Below are positions 22,735-32,662 of a stretch of DNA of 64,000 bases, piece after piece. Numbering within the stretch: position 1 is the first letter of the stretch; every line of letters begins with the position of its first letter. Position numbers and translations under genes: made by a program. The DNA lies in the IMG/VR virus record IMGVR_UViG_3300025073_000041, positions 21,717 through 85,716 of that record; one strand, written 5' to 3'. Source of the DNA: a virus. The notes under the pieces were generated by a model that ran no database searches, was not told where the DNA came from, and saw only the letters and a program-made list of their open reading frames with translations.

Positions 22735-24732
22735 CTAGTTTTCGTCGTCATCATTGCTGTCATTTTTGTTCACTTCCTCTTTCAAGAATTTCTTATCTTC
22801 TTTAATTTTTTCAAGAGTTCTTAGAACATCCTGAATCTCTCCGCTATTGCGAAGAAACTCTTCTTCCACTTCTTCTTTGTTCTCTAAAATCCCTCTTGAT
22901 AACGAAGTCAGTCCTGAAAGTCCTTTAAATACGTTTCTTGGCGTATTAGATGCCGTTTCTCTACTTGTGAGAGCCATAATATTTCTTTGTCTTGCGCCCA
23001 TTTCTCTCGCGTCGTGTCTCTTTGTATAAGCCTTTCCTTTCGCCCCAGGAGTCGTATATTTTGTTCCAGGTAAGAGTTTTTCTGTTCTCTTGGCAGCGGG
23101 ATCGCCTATGCCGCCAACATCTTTCCCCGGAGAGGCAAGAAGAATATCTTCTTCTTTGCCGGGAACCGCAGTGTCGCTGTCTTTTTCATCTGCCGTGTCG
23201 TCAAAAATATCATCTATGCCGCCAGCGTCTTCCCCGCCGCCAAGCCCCATGCCTCCGCCCTCTTCCTGCGGCTCGTGCTCGGCAAGAAGAGCATCCAGCT
23301 TCATATCAAAAAATCTCTCTCTGTTGTTGCGGACAATCTCTTCATCGGAAAGATTAAAGACCGTCTTCGCAATCCACCTGCGAGAGAAGAAGTTTTCGGT
23401 GGCTGCACTTGCAACATCAAACTTTGTGCGCCACTCTTCGAGGCTTTGCATTTCGGCGATCTTCGATGGATTGTTCAACTTGATATCAAAATTCAATAAA
23501 TCCCTACCTGTAAATCCTAGTAGAAACAAGTGAACAGTTGCCATTTTGCGAAGTTCAGACACTACAGAATTTTGTAATCTTTGTACAGTCCTCGCGAAAT
23601 GCAAATCTTTTTGTGCAAGAGTTGTTTTATCCTCTGCCGAACCGTCTTTCCCCTTCGAGAGATAAGATTGAGGGATCTTCAAAGCAGAAAACAATTTATC
23701 TCTTAGATACTCAATATCTTCAATATCACCTGTAAATTGGCCGCCAGGAACAGACTCAATCTTTGTCCCCGATTTGTCTCCTCGAACAGCAATAAAGTAA
23801 TCCTCTTCTATACTATGAGGGTTAAATCTTAAGTTAGCCTCTCCTGTGTTCTCATCCACAAGAAATCTTCTCTTCATCTCTGTTTGAACCTTCTTCATAT
23901 AAGGCTCAATTTCATCAGGATGAATGTTTCCTACATCAATATAAAATACTCTTCTTTCTGGTGTTCGAACAATGCGATAGGAAATAACAAAGTCTTCTAA
24001 TAGTTGAAGCTGTTTCCAAATACGACGCGATGCGTCAAGGAAAGAACTTCCATATGGAAGATATCTATCGTTCCCAAGAATTCTAAAGTGGCACATTTGC
24101 CAGCTTTCAAAGGTAGCTCCTTGAGTGTTCCACTGAAACTGAACGTAACTCGGATTATCTTCGTCTAGACCTTCTAGTCTTTCCATTTCTCTTGCAGGAA
24201 GCCCCAAGACGTTCTTAATGCCCAACCCTTCGACCGCATCAAGATACAAAAAGAAATCACCCTTGGACAAAAGTGATCTGCACCAACCGTGAAGATTCTG
24301 TTCTACCGCAAGAATATTGTAAAACAAGTCCTTTAAAATAAACTTTATCTCTTGGTTGGGACTATCTAATCTTAGAATCGGCTCCATGTGATTAAACGTA
24401 GTCATGGTATCTGCAGTAAGGTCCAAAGCAGAACTTATTTCAGGCATGTACTCCATTTGTTCATAATCGGCATAGCGCATCAATCTGTCTTGATTGACCA
24501 TATATTCCGTTTGCAAAGCAGAAAACGGATTGTGCATGCTTTTTGCGAAATCACCACCAGCAGAATTAGTAAACTTATATTTTTTTAGTTGTCTTCGCTT
24601 TAGTTCTCTTGGAACTTGAGAACGATAATCTGCTATAGGACCGGAAAAGAACCTTGTCAGCCTTTTGAAAAGGTCCGACTCCGGATTCTTGGGATTGCCC
24701 TTAAAAGACATAGACTTTTTATATTTCGCCAT
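22735..24732 (-). CDS. Portal vertex protein (T4 gp20-like)
   Basis: A 665-residue protein. The core region with YMPEISSALDLTADTMTTF, ISYRIVRTPERRVFYIDVGN, the LFSALKIPQSYLSKG motif and LRKMATVHLFLLGF is typical of gp20 portals, which form the dodecameric DNA gate at one capsid vertex. An acidic, Gly-rich tail follows from about residue 490, longer than in T4 (524 residues in total). Located directly after terminase. Confidence 0.93.
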   Translation of the reverse strand: MAKYKKSMSFKGNPKNPESDLFKRLTRFFSGPIADYRSQVPRELKRRQLKKYKFTNSAGGDFAKSMHNPFSALQTEYMVNQDRLMRYADYEQMEYMPEISSALDLTADTMTTFNHMEPILRLDSPNQEIKFILKDLFYNILAVEQNLHGWCRSLLSKGDFFLYLDAVEGLGIKNVLGLPAREMERLEGLDEDNPSYVQFQWNTQGATFESWQMCHFRILGNDRYLPYGSSFLDASRRIWKQLQLLEDFVISYRIVRTPERRVFYIDVGNIHPDEIEPYMKKVQTEMKRRFLVDENTGEANLRFNPHSIEEDYFIAVRGDKSGTKIESVPGGQFTGDIEDIEYLRDKLFSALKIPQSYLSKGKDGSAEDKTTLAQKDLHFARTVQRLQNSVVSELRKMATVHLFLLGFTGRDLLNFDIKLNNPSKIAEMQSLEEWRTKFDVASAATENFFSRRWIAKTVFNLSDEEIVRNNRERFFDMKLDALLAEHEPQEEGGGMGLGGGEDAGGIDDIFDDTADEKDSDTAVPGKEEDILLASPGKDVGGIGDPAAKRTEKLLPGTKYTTPGAKGKAYTKRHDAREMGARQRNIMALTSRETASNTPRNVFKGLSGLTSLSRGILENKEEVEEEFLRNSGEIQDVLRTLEKIKEDKKFLKEEVNKNDSNDDDEN

Positions 24733-24803
24733 GGAAAAACCTCGCCCTTAAGCGTCTATCATAATTAGAGGAAAACTTTGCCTTTTTTTATAGTTTATGG
24801 AAC

Positions 24804-26396
24804 CTAACCCATAAAAATCCTCAAAGGTAGACCGCCAATTGTTTCACTTTTTTGAGAGGTTTTAAACGGGTCTTTATTCCTGTCGTAACCTCGCATTCCT
24901 GGAATTCTAGTGTCTAGCGCATCCGTAGATAACAAAATGCCTCCCAAAAGGGCCTTTTTGTCACTTATTCCCTTCTGATCGGCTACCAAAGCCACATCGC
25001 GAACATAGCAGGCAATTGCTGCTGCTAAAATTAAATCATCATTACTTTTAGATGTCGCTTCTGGCTTACCATTTTTCCAAATAAAAGTCTCCAACTCGCC
25101 ACAAAAACGCTTAGAGTTAATTGAAGCAAATCCGTTTCTAAGATACTGCTCCAACTTGGCAAGAATTAAGGGTCTTGAACGAACAGTAGTAACAAATCCC
25201 GGTATTGTGTCTTCTCGCCCCATCGCAGCGTAGTGTTCCACATACTCCATTGTGGTTTTTCTGGTAAAGTAAAGATTGGGGTACTCTCTCTCAATCATTC
25301 TCGTCAGAACATCGCTTCCATAAACGTTATTTTCCACCACAACCATGCAAAATCCATATTCCATCCCAACATTAAACAAAAGCTCTGCAAACATTTCTGT
25401 CGGCAGCTTCCCCTGATATTCTGCAGCTTGATACATCGTTTCTGTATCAAATACGTGGAAAACTGAGTAATCAGAGCCGTCTCCTCTTGCAACATCTGCG
25501 GAAATAAAATACTTTCTATTGGGCATCGGTCTTTGCCAAACGTAATAATTTCTATCAAAACCAGCCTTATCTATTGGCTCTCTGGTCCCATCAAACATTT
25601 CTTTTATTCTCTCGGGCGTTATAAACGTATTGATGGAAGAATTAAAGCTCAAAGAATACTCTTGCGCAATCTGTTGTGGAGAAAGTTCTCTTGTTTCCTT
25701 CTCGAACCATTTCTGGTCCCTATCGGGATGGACTTGCCACGGCAAATCGGTATAATGCCAGTCGTTTTTCCCAACTCGTGAGTTGGAATAAACATCATAA
25801 AACCAGTTTCCAACCCCATTAGGAGAACTCAAAGCAATACAACGCCCTCCACCAACCGTTGTCGCAGGCTCAATAGCTGTCCAAACATCTTCCATTTGCT
25901 CAATGTGCGCAGCTTCGTCTACTACAAGCAAAGAAAGAGCATCAGAACGACCAGACTTCTTGGTCGTGGTGGAGGCAACCACACGAGAACCATTTACCAG
26001 TTCAATCGAGGTTTGATTGTCAGCCTTTGTAACCGCCAAAGCCTGCATCCACTTCGGCAAGCGTTCCATAAGAATCTTAATCTTACGTAAAATCGTTGTT
26101 GCCTTTTTTTGATCTGTACAAAGAATTAAAACATCCTTCCCACGGTGAAACAAAAGCAGCCAACCAACATAAGCCGCAACTAATGTTGAAATGCCCAACT
26201 GTCGAGCTTTTAAAATAATGTTCTTATCGAACTTTAAGAAGTCTGATAATAGCTCTTCTTGGAAGTCGTATAAAATAAAGGGAATATATCCCTTTCCAGG
26301 ATGCGAGATTGTTACGTAATTTCGAATGAAGTGAGCAGGATCTTGCTTACAATGCTCTAGTTCTTGCTTTGCTTCTTGCTTAGACTTAGGGATCAA
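24804..26396 (-). CDS. Terminase large subunit (T4 gp17-like)
   Basis: A 530-residue motor. The ATPase Walker A is KARQLGIST (63-71) and Walker B LLVVDEAAH (about 157-165), followed by the coupling region CIALSSPNGVGNWFY. The C-terminal RNase H-like nuclease starts at ISADVARGDGSDYSVFHVF (about 296), with VVVENNVYGSDV further on. It cuts concatemers and pumps DNA through the portal. It overlaps the upstream gene by 4 bases. No small subunit is evident. Confidence 0.95.
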   Translation of the reverse strand: MIPKSKQEAKQELEHCKQDPAHFIRNYVTISHPGKGYIPFILYDFQEELLSDFLKFDKNIILKARQLGISTLVAAYVGWLLLFHRGKDVLILCTDQKKATTILRKIKILMERLPKWMQALAVTKADNQTSIELVNGSRVVASTTTKKSGRSDALSLLVVDEAAHIEQMEDVWTAIEPATTVGGGRCIALSSPNGVGNWFYDVYSNSRVGKNDWHYTDLPWQVHPDRDQKWFEKETRELSPQQIAQEYSLSFNSSINTFITPERIKEMFDGTREPIDKAGFDRNYYVWQRPMPNRKYFISADVARGDGSDYSVFHVFDTETMYQAAEYQGKLPTEMFAELLFNVGMEYGFCMVVVENNVYGSDVLTRMIEREYPNLYFTRKTTMEYVEHYAAMGREDTIPGFVTTVRSRPLILAKLEQYLRNGFASINSKRFCGELETFIWKNGKPEATSKSNDDLILAAAIACYVRDVALVADQKGISDKKALLGGILLSTDALDTRIPGMRGYDRNKDPFKTSQKSETIGGLPLRIFMG

Positions 26397-26878
26397 TCAG
26401 AAAAGGGTTTCCTTTTGTTCTCGTGAATAAATTTCGCAAGAGACTCATCAATCTTTCTACCATATTCTGGAACTTCTTCTGTCTCTGTACCAGAAATCTC
26501 ATAAACTCTCTGGGCTTGCACCCAAGAGCGTAGACGAGAAAGACTTTGAACTAAGGGGTTTTCTTTTGTCACAAGCTTTAGAGCAATGCTCTTGCCTGTA
26601 ATGTCTTTATATTCTTTTTTGAGAAATTTTAGAATGTCATCAAATTTATCTGAGACTTCTTTAAGAAATTTCTCTCTCTCGGAAACTTCATCAAGAGTCA
26701 CTTCCGATTGAAGCTTTACCAGCATCTTGTTACCGGAAAAAGAAACCCGGAACCCATCATTTTTTCCACCGATGGGAAGGTCTTCTCTCACTTCACCTTT
26801 TTTATTCAAGGCTCCCGGAACAGCATGCGATGCTGCTTGATTTAGTCCCTTCACAATCTCATAAATATCTTTAGCCAT
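26393..26878 (-). CDS. Hypothetical terminase-adjacent protein
   Basis: A 161-residue protein (MAKDIYEIVKGLNQAASHAVPGAL) with VKLQSEVTLDEV and a helical middle. Proteins with this N-terminus occur just before TerL in marine T4-like phages. It occupies the position where a small terminase subunit might be expected, but no DNA-binding motif is visible. Confidence 0.6.
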   Translation of the reverse strand: MAKDIYEIVKGLNQAASHAVPGALNKKGEVREDLPIGGKNDGFRVSFSGNKMLVKLQSEVTLDEVSEREKFLKEVSDKFDDILKFLKKEYKDITGKSIALKLVTKENPLVQSLSRLRSWVQAQRVYEISGTETEEVPEYGRKIDESLAKFIHENKRKPFSD

Positions 26879-27252
26879 TAGATTTTTCCCTCTCGCAAGA
26901 TTTTCGAAGCCTTCTTATCAAAACACTCTGCACAAACCTTATACCGAAACAACGTAGGGTCATCTTCGGTAGAAAACGAATGCCTGCCGCACAAACGACA
27001 AGTTCTCGCTTCTTTATTAAATAGTTTTCCTTTGACTAAATATCCGTTATTTTCGAGCACTTCGCCCGCTTCTTGTCTTTCTTTCCACTTGTCATACATC
27101 TCTTTAATCTGTTGATGATATTCTTCGTCTTTTCCCTCATCCCACTCTCGGAGGCTTTTAATCGCATCTTGGCCGTATTTCTTGGCAATTTCCTGCTCAA
27201 GTTTAAAAAGATAATGAGGGTCTTTTTTAAGCTTTTCGTGGATAATCGACAT
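26878..27252 (-). CDS. Zinc-finger protein upstream of terminase
   Basis: A 124-residue protein starting MSIIHEKLKKDP at a TAATG overlap; a longer frame through the upstream gene is rejected. A helical N-terminal two-thirds is followed by TCRLCGRHSF ... YKVCAECFDKKA, a treble-clef-like zinc site. Possibly nucleic-acid binding; its role in packaging or transcription is unknown. Confidence 0.65.
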   Translation of the reverse strand: MSIIHEKLKKDPHYLFKLEQEIAKKYGQDAIKSLREWDEGKDEEYHQQIKEMYDKWKERQEAGEVLENNGYLVKGKLFNKEARTCRLCGRHSFSTEDDPTLFRYKVCAECFDKKASKILREGKI

Positions 27253-27689
27253 TAATTTTGCGCAGTTTGTACAGCCGCCCAGAATATTGCCACAGACGTG
27301 ATCACCCCGACCATGGTCCCACCCGCAAACCAAGCGTAGGAATAATCTGTTGGCGCTTTCGATATAATATCATTTAACTTTACAATTTCTTTTTCTTTAA
27401 CATCCGAAACGAGATCTCTTTCTTTTTTAAGAGATTCAACCTCTATTTTCAAAGTATCTATCTCGAACTGCTTCTGCTTAAGTTCTTTATCCATTTCAAG
27501 CTTTATTTCTAGTTCCCTTTTCGAGATTTCATAGTTTTTATCAACAGACATCTTAATTACTGCCTCTTTAGACATCAAATAGCCTTCAAACGGAGCTGCT
27601 TCCCCTTTTTTCAAAATAGTAAAAACAGGGTCGGTCTGACCCATAGCCAAAGACGAAACAAATAAGCTCAAAAAAACAATCTTACTCAT
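27252..27689 (-). CDS. Exported coiled-coil protein with C-terminal membrane segment
   Basis: A 145-residue protein. A signal peptide (MSKIVFLSLFVSSLAMG) precedes ILKKGEAAPFEGYLMSKEAV, a motif repeatedly seen in small phage envelope proteins. A coiled coil spans about 50-110 and a transmembrane helix about 117-138. It overlaps the upstream membrane gene by 4 bases; together they may form a periplasm-spanning lysis or exclusion pair. Confidence 0.65.
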   Translation of the reverse strand: MSKIVFLSLFVSSLAMGQTDPVFTILKKGEAAPFEGYLMSKEAVIKMSVDKNYEISKRELEIKLEMDKELKQKQFEIDTLKIEVESLKKERDLVSDVKEKEIVKLNDIISKAPTDYSYAWFAGGTMVGVITSVAIFWAAVQTAQN

Positions 27690-28078
27690 TTGTCCACCCT
27701 TTTCACGTAAACCAAGCCGAATTCCTTTTGAAGGTACTTTGCCAGCTCTTCTTCCGACTTCTCAGACATCTCCTTAATTTCTTTTTGTTTGCCTTCGTCC
27801 AACTTCTTTACATCAACTTTAGCCTTTTCCTCTAGCGTCTTAACAACAGCAGAATATTGCTGTTCTACTTTTTCTTTCTTCTCTCGTTTTTGTTTATCAA
27901 GATCGTTAAGCTGCGCTCGCTCCCTCTTGTAGGAATCGTGAGCTTCCTTCACAGCAACCCACAAATCTTTTGCTGTTTCCCTCGAAACAACGCCGACAAC
28001 AACAATAAGAACAGCAATCAGTGGAACATACCAATAGCTTTTCAAAAAAACCCAAACTTTTTGTAAAACTGCTTCCAC
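27686..28078 (-). CDS. Inner-membrane coiled-coil protein (i-spanin-like topology)
   Basis: A 130-residue protein, probably starting at GTG. One N-terminal transmembrane helix (about 15-31, YWYVPLIAVLIVVVGVV) is followed by a long charged coiled coil, the layout of an inner-membrane spanin. It starts two bases after the Mre11-Rad50 gene. Spanin function is inference from topology and pairing. Confidence 0.55.
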   Translation of the reverse strand: MEAVLQKVWVFLKSYWYVPLIAVLIVVVGVVSRETAKDLWVAVKEAHDSYKRERAQLNDLDKQKREKKEKVEQQYSAVVKTLEEKAKVDVKKLDEGKQKEIKEMSEKSEEELAKYLQKEFGLVYVKRVDK

Positions 28079-28079
28079 T

Positions 28080-31000
28080 TTATACCTCTATGTGAGCATA
28101 ACCATCAATTTTATCAATTGAGATTTGATGATCAACAACATCCTTAAGCTCTTGAATGTGTGTAATCAAAAGAACAATGTCAAACTGTTCCTTCAACAAC
28201 TCAAATACCTTTGAAAACTCATTCAAGTTTTCTGAGTCCAAAGACACCAACGGTTCATCCATAATAAAGAAGTTTGGCTGCGGCAAAGAAGAAGACTTTA
28301 TCAAAGCCAATCTAATTGCCAAGCTTGCCAACGTCTTTTCCATTCCAGAAGCCATTTCTATCAACCTGGCCGAATATTTCGGATACTGTATGTAAACCTC
28401 TAGCCTATCGTCCTCTGTCGCCAGAATAACATTGAATTTAACAATATTAGACAAGATTTTGTTTATTTCTTCATTTATTGTTGGCAAAGTTTCTCGGATG
28501 ATGTCATAGCTAATCCCGTTAACGTGCATACTCTCAAGATAATACTCACAAATCGCGTACTTATCTCTTGCCGCTCTCAATTCTACCCAACCTTGCTCCA
28601 AACTCTTTAATTTTTGTTCCTCTGAGCCTCTTTCTCGGTATAGGGCCGTAAGCTTCTTGTTCTCTTCTTCCAGCTTCTCAGCATTCTTCTTCTTTTTTAG
28701 CTCGATTTCGGTCTTTTTCTTCGTTTTTTCTTTAATTTTCAGAAATAATTCTTTGTTCTCTTGGAATTTCTTTGATTCTGCTTCATTCTTCTCTATTTTA
28801 GAATCAATTTCGTGGATTTTTAAATCATATTTGGCGACTCTCGCCACAAATTCCGATATATCCTTGTCCAAAGAGTGTTTCTTGATCGTATTCTTGTTAA
28901 TTTCTTCCAGAAAACCCTGGCATTTGCGAAGATTATCATCTATTCCTTGGGCCATAAGCTCTGCGATCTGCTTATCCAAAACAGATAGACCACTCTTGAG
29001 TCTCAGAAGCTCTTCTCTTGCGCTATAAGCATCTGTCTTAAATTTGCATTCTTTAAAAGACTCTCCGCAAGGTACTTCTGTCAAAAGCCGTTCTCTTTTT
29101 TCGCATTTTGAAATGTCTTTTATAACGTGTTCTTTGTCTTTCTCGCAGGCTTGAAGCTGGGTCTTTTGTGAACGTAATAGAACAATCTCATTCTCATACA
29201 ACCCCTTGTCTTTCATCGACAAAAAGGCTTCCAATACGCTCTTTTCTTTTTGTTTCTTCTCTATTAGTCTTGTTGTTTCCTCTCTAGATTTCACCAGCGC
29301 CGTTCTTTCTTCCACAAGAGACAGAACCTCCTGCTCCAACCCCTCTCCGTTTATAACCTCTGACGATACAGAAGAAACAAAAGCATCTATTTCAGCTATC
29401 TGCCTTGAACATACCTCCAGCATTCTGTTATGCTCTGTCGTCAAAGAAATAATGTTTTCCGATTCGTCAAGATTAGAAGACAACTTTCTTTTTGTCTCCT
29501 CTATCTCCTCGCCAAAATTACGACCTTCGTTCTTTTTAATGTGGGACTTTAGTTCCTGGCTATCATCCTTACAAGCCTCATACTTCTTCTTCAAAAAGTC
29601 AAGGTCCAAGAACTTATTTAATATGTCTTTTCTCTTTGTTGATCCTTCTTTTATAAAGGTAAGAAATTCGAACTGAGATGAATAAGAAGTCAACATGAAG
29701 TCTTCAAGTGTTCCAAAATATCTTCTTATGTGTTTATCGGTTTCAACACGAGACTTTTCTATCAGAGTGTTAAACTCTTCATCCTTGGCCTCGCAAATAA
29801 ACTCAACCGTCGTCTTCGCCTCTTTGTCTTCTTCGGACTTCTTAACGATATTCCTATTAATCAAAAAGGTCTTATCGTCAACATCTATGGCACAAGAGGC
29901 ACGACCTGTTGTTTTGTTTTGGTTGACAATGTTATAGGACTTTCTACTGTTTTTAGATATGTTGTTAAACACAGCATATAATAAAGCCTCTGTTGCAGAT
30001 GTCTTTCCTGATCTGTTTCCTGCAATAAGTCCAACGACCCCCTTTAACTTGTCAAAATCAATATAATTACCCTCAGAGTAGTTAAACAAATTGTCCCATT
30101 CGAGTCTTCTTAGTTTCCATCGTATTCCTCGTACAACTTCATCTTCGTCGCTAAACGAATTGTAACCTCTGTTCAAATCTAGAACTTTTTTTATGTTCTC
30201 TTCCGGAACTTTCTTTTTCTCCAAGAAGCGATTAATAAACTTCTCTTGCACCGCCAAATCCCTAATGTTTTCAGAAAAAGCGGAGCCTTTCTTAATAGAG
30301 AATTTGATCGCTTCCGATTTACCATTGGAGGTAATAATAGAAAACGGCTTATACTCTTGTTTAATAAAGTCTATAATCTCTTTAAACTCATTGCTGGGGA
30401 TTCTCTCATCAGAGGAGACTTTAAGTCTCGAGTTTTCTTTCAAAGAAAGCTTCGGCATCTTGCCGCGAGTTACCATAACAGAAACAAACGGCTTGGGATT
30501 AGGTACAATAATGTGCTTTACAGAAAACTTTCTTTTGTCTTCGATATCCCAAAGAAGATATCCCTTATTGTCCTGCTCTCCAAAGTTCTGCTGCACAGTT
30601 GAACCAACGTATCTAAATCTACCATCTGCTTCAAGACAATAATTAGAAGCGTGGATGTCCCCAAAGAAGCCATAATCGAAGTTTTTAAGGTCGTCTATCT
30701 CTATGTCACCATCTTTTAAATAATGGCCCAACTCAGTACAAGAACCCTTTACTACACCGTGGAATAAAGCAACGTTAATCAAGTCAGGATTTGAAGGTTC
30801 CGGCCTCCAATTCTCCGGATCGCAAATAGAGAACACGTTTAGCGCAACCTTATTTTGCAAAAAAATCTCTTGCGAATATTTTAGAACTCTTAGATTCTTT
30901 TTACCCAAAGCACTAACAATAGGAGAAATGGAATCCTGTCGAGAAGGATTCTTAATGTTGTAATCGTGGTTGCCAACTATCACAAATGTTTCTGCAATGT

Positions 31001-31205
31001 CGGACAGAGAAGAAAGAAAGTTAGCTGCAATTTCAATTGCTTCAGGACTGATTTGATTCTTTGTATGAAGAAGATCCCCAAGATGAACAATGTAATCTGG
31101 TTTTTCTTCTCTCAAAGAAGCATAGATTTTTTCAAAAACTTCTTGGTATTCTTCAAAAAACTTAAAGTTATGAATGTGCGTATCAGCCAATGTCGCTACT
31201 TTCAT
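28080..31205 (-). CDS. Mre11-Rad50 (SbcD-SbcC, gp47-gp46) fusion
   Basis: A 1,041-residue single chain. The N-terminal Mre11-type phosphoesterase has D8 and H10 in LADTHIH, IVHLGDLLH, IVGNHDYN and FGDIHASN. A linker follows, then a Rad50 ATPase with Walker A AGNRSGKT (about 395), two coiled-coil arms, a zinc-hook-like CX6C (CGESFKEC, about 713-720), signature MASGMEKTLASLA (about 953) and Walker B/D-loop FFIMDEPLVSLD (about 980). In T4 these are separate genes 47 and 46. It acts in end resection, recombination-dependent replication and host DNA breakdown. No stop or frameshift lies between the halves. Confidence 0.93.
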   Translation of the reverse strand: MKVATLADTHIHNFKFFEEYQEVFEKIYASLREEKPDYIVHLGDLLHTKNQISPEAIEIAANFLSSLSDIAETFVIVGNHDYNIKNPSRQDSISPIVSALGKKNLRVLKYSQEIFLQNKVALNVFSICDPENWRPEPSNPDLINVALFHGVVKGSCTELGHYLKDGDIEIDDLKNFDYGFFGDIHASNYCLEADGRFRYVGSTVQQNFGEQDNKGYLLWDIEDKRKFSVKHIIVPNPKPFVSVMVTRGKMPKLSLKENSRLKVSSDERIPSNEFKEIIDFIKQEYKPFSIITSNGKSEAIKFSIKKGSAFSENIRDLAVQEKFINRFLEKKKVPEENIKKVLDLNRGYNSFSDEDEVVRGIRWKLRRLEWDNLFNYSEGNYIDFDKLKGVVGLIAGNRSGKTSATEALLYAVFNNISKNSRKSYNIVNQNKTTGRASCAIDVDDKTFLINRNIVKKSEEDKEAKTTVEFICEAKDEEFNTLIEKSRVETDKHIRRYFGTLEDFMLTSYSSQFEFLTFIKEGSTKRKDILNKFLDLDFLKKKYEACKDDSQELKSHIKKNEGRNFGEEIEETKRKLSSNLDESENIISLTTEHNRMLEVCSRQIAEIDAFVSSVSSEVINGEGLEQEVLSLVEERTALVKSREETTRLIEKKQKEKSVLEAFLSMKDKGLYENEIVLLRSQKTQLQACEKDKEHVIKDISKCEKRERLLTEVPCGESFKECKFKTDAYSAREELLRLKSGLSVLDKQIAELMAQGIDDNLRKCQGFLEEINKNTIKKHSLDKDISEFVARVAKYDLKIHEIDSKIEKNEAESKKFQENKELFLKIKEKTKKKTEIELKKKKNAEKLEEENKKLTALYRERGSEEQKLKSLEQGWVELRAARDKYAICEYYLESMHVNGISYDIIRETLPTINEEINKILSNIVKFNVILATEDDRLEVYIQYPKYSARLIEMASGMEKTLASLAIRLALIKSSSLPQPNFFIMDEPLVSLDSENLNEFSKVFELLKEQFDIVLLITHIQELKDVVDHQISIDKIDGYAHIEV

Positions 31206-32147
31206 TTAAACGCCTTTTATTGCCCTTTCTAAATAATAAACGTCGTCAATAATAAAAGATTTTTCTTTCTTTTCAATGAAAGACATCTTTGTCATATCTC
31301 CTGGGTCTTTATACCCCGAAATATCAATCTTTTTGACTTCGATTCCGTGCCTCTTTAAAAGAAGATTATTGTTTTTTTCTTTTTCCTCCGCATCTGGATC
31401 TAAAGCCGAATAAACAAACGGAACCTTTTCTTTTAATAGCTTTTTAAAAATCGCATAATCTTCTCTCAAGTAAGAGCCAAGAAGAGGAACAGAATTGTTC
31501 CCGGCTTTTATCGCATCGAATACCCCCTCTACTAAAACAATTGGCTTTGTATAATCAAGATAAAGTTCATTAAAAATGATCTTCTTTTTCTTTATCTCTG
31601 GCATCGTATAAACAGGCCACGGCTTCCTATTGTATGCTCTGGCAACAAACGTATTAAGTTTGCCGTCTTTATCAAATGAAGGAAATATGATTCTGTTGGC
31701 GTATTCCCCCTCTTTACAGTACCCAATCTTATAAAAGCAGATGTCTTTTTCTGTTATTCCGCGAGAGGACAAATATTTTCTTGGCTCTTGGGAATTCAAA
31801 TTCCCAATAAGGGAAATATATTCTTCGGGAAGAAACACTTCTTTTTCTTTTTCTTCTTCTTTCCCAAAAAACTCTTCCCACAAATCAAAATCTAATGACC
31901 CTCCAGATAGACCTTCCCATTTTTGTCGATTTGCTGCATCGCCAAATCTCCAAACAAGCTTTTCTACAGAATGCCCAGATTTTTCACACTTCCAACAATG
32001 AAACTTGCCGCTTTCAATGTTGATTGCAAATTTCTTTCTATAGTGTTCGCAATATGGACAATAAAAATATAGCTCTGTGCCTCTTTTTTTTAAGTCGTAT
32101 TCGCCTAAAACGTTTTTAAGAATTTCTATTTGTTGAGAGGAGAGCAT
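31206..32147 (-). CDS. DNA primase, DnaG-type (gp61-like)
   Basis: A 313-residue protein. The N-terminal zinc ribbon has CPYC (30-33) and CWKC (51-54). The TOPRIM core has VLVEGVFDAIKAG and SALDPDAEEK. It makes RNA primers at the fork. It lacks a helicase domain and the usual long C-terminus, as in T4 gp61 (342 residues). It overlaps the RuvC-like gene by 22 bases. Confidence 0.88.
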   Translation of the reverse strand: MLSSQQIEILKNVLGEYDLKKRGTELYFYCPYCEHYRKKFAINIESGKFHCWKCEKSGHSVEKLVWRFGDAANRQKWEGLSGGSLDFDLWEEFFGKEEEKEKEVFLPEEYISLIGNLNSQEPRKYLSSRGITEKDICFYKIGYCKEGEYANRIIFPSFDKDGKLNTFVARAYNRKPWPVYTMPEIKKKKIIFNELYLDYTKPIVLVEGVFDAIKAGNNSVPLLGSYLREDYAIFKKLLKEKVPFVYSALDPDAEEKEKNNNLLLKRHGIEVKKIDISGYKDPGDMTKMSFIEKKEKSFIIDDVYYLERAIKGV

Positions 32148-32650
32148 TCTTTTAAACCCGCTCTTGCCATAATCAAAGCGTCACACCTATCGTAGGTGCC
32201 TGGTTCCGGATTGCCCTTCGCTGTTTCTTTATAAGAAAACCAAGATTCTTTTTTGATTAAATCAAATACCTTCTCTTTTCCGTTTTCTCCTCTTTTAACC
32301 TTTACTCCGCACAGGCTTCTTGCTCTTGAGGGAGTAAGCTTTTCTACTCTTTTAAAATACATGTGAGAAATATAAGTAATCATCCCGTTAAATTGAGATA
32401 AAATACGCAGAGTCTGTGCAGAAGACTTACCAAAAGAAAACTTCTTTGCACAATCTTCGATATAAACTATACAATCGCCTTTGTATTTCTCGGAAAGTTT
32501 ATCTATTTGGTCGTGAATAAAGTCTGCTTTTTTTTCAAGACCCTCTAGCTTCTCGGTTCTCCAAGCCGCTGATTCTAATACGTCACCATTCTCATCTAGT
32601 ACAGCACATCCAGTAATAGATGTACTTACATCAAGACCTATAATTTTCAT
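32126..32650 (-). CDS. RuvC-like Holliday junction resolvase
   Basis: A 174-residue RNase H-fold protein. Catalytic acidic residues are D7 in IIGLDVSTSITG, E65 in IVYIEDC and the C-terminal pair in YDRCDALIMARAG. It would cut branched DNA before packaging, replacing the T4 endonuclease VII role. It is grouped with primase and Mre11-Rad50 in a recombination island inside the structural block. Confidence 0.85.
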   Translation of the reverse strand: MKIIGLDVSTSITGCAVLDENGDVLESAAWRTEKLEGLEKKADFIHDQIDKLSEKYKGDCIVYIEDCAKKFSFGKSSAQTLRILSQFNGMITYISHMYFKRVEKLTPSRARSLCGVKVKRGENGKEKVFDLIKKESWFSYKETAKGNPEPGTYDRCDALIMARAGLKECSPLNK

Positions 32651-32662
32651 TTTTTCTCTTTC

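Noticed and set aside
26878-27333. Longer start (MVCGWDHGRGD) for the zinc-finger gene
   Set aside because: It would overlap the upstream gene by 81 bases; the TAATG-coupled ATG at 27252 fits the spacing used throughout the block.
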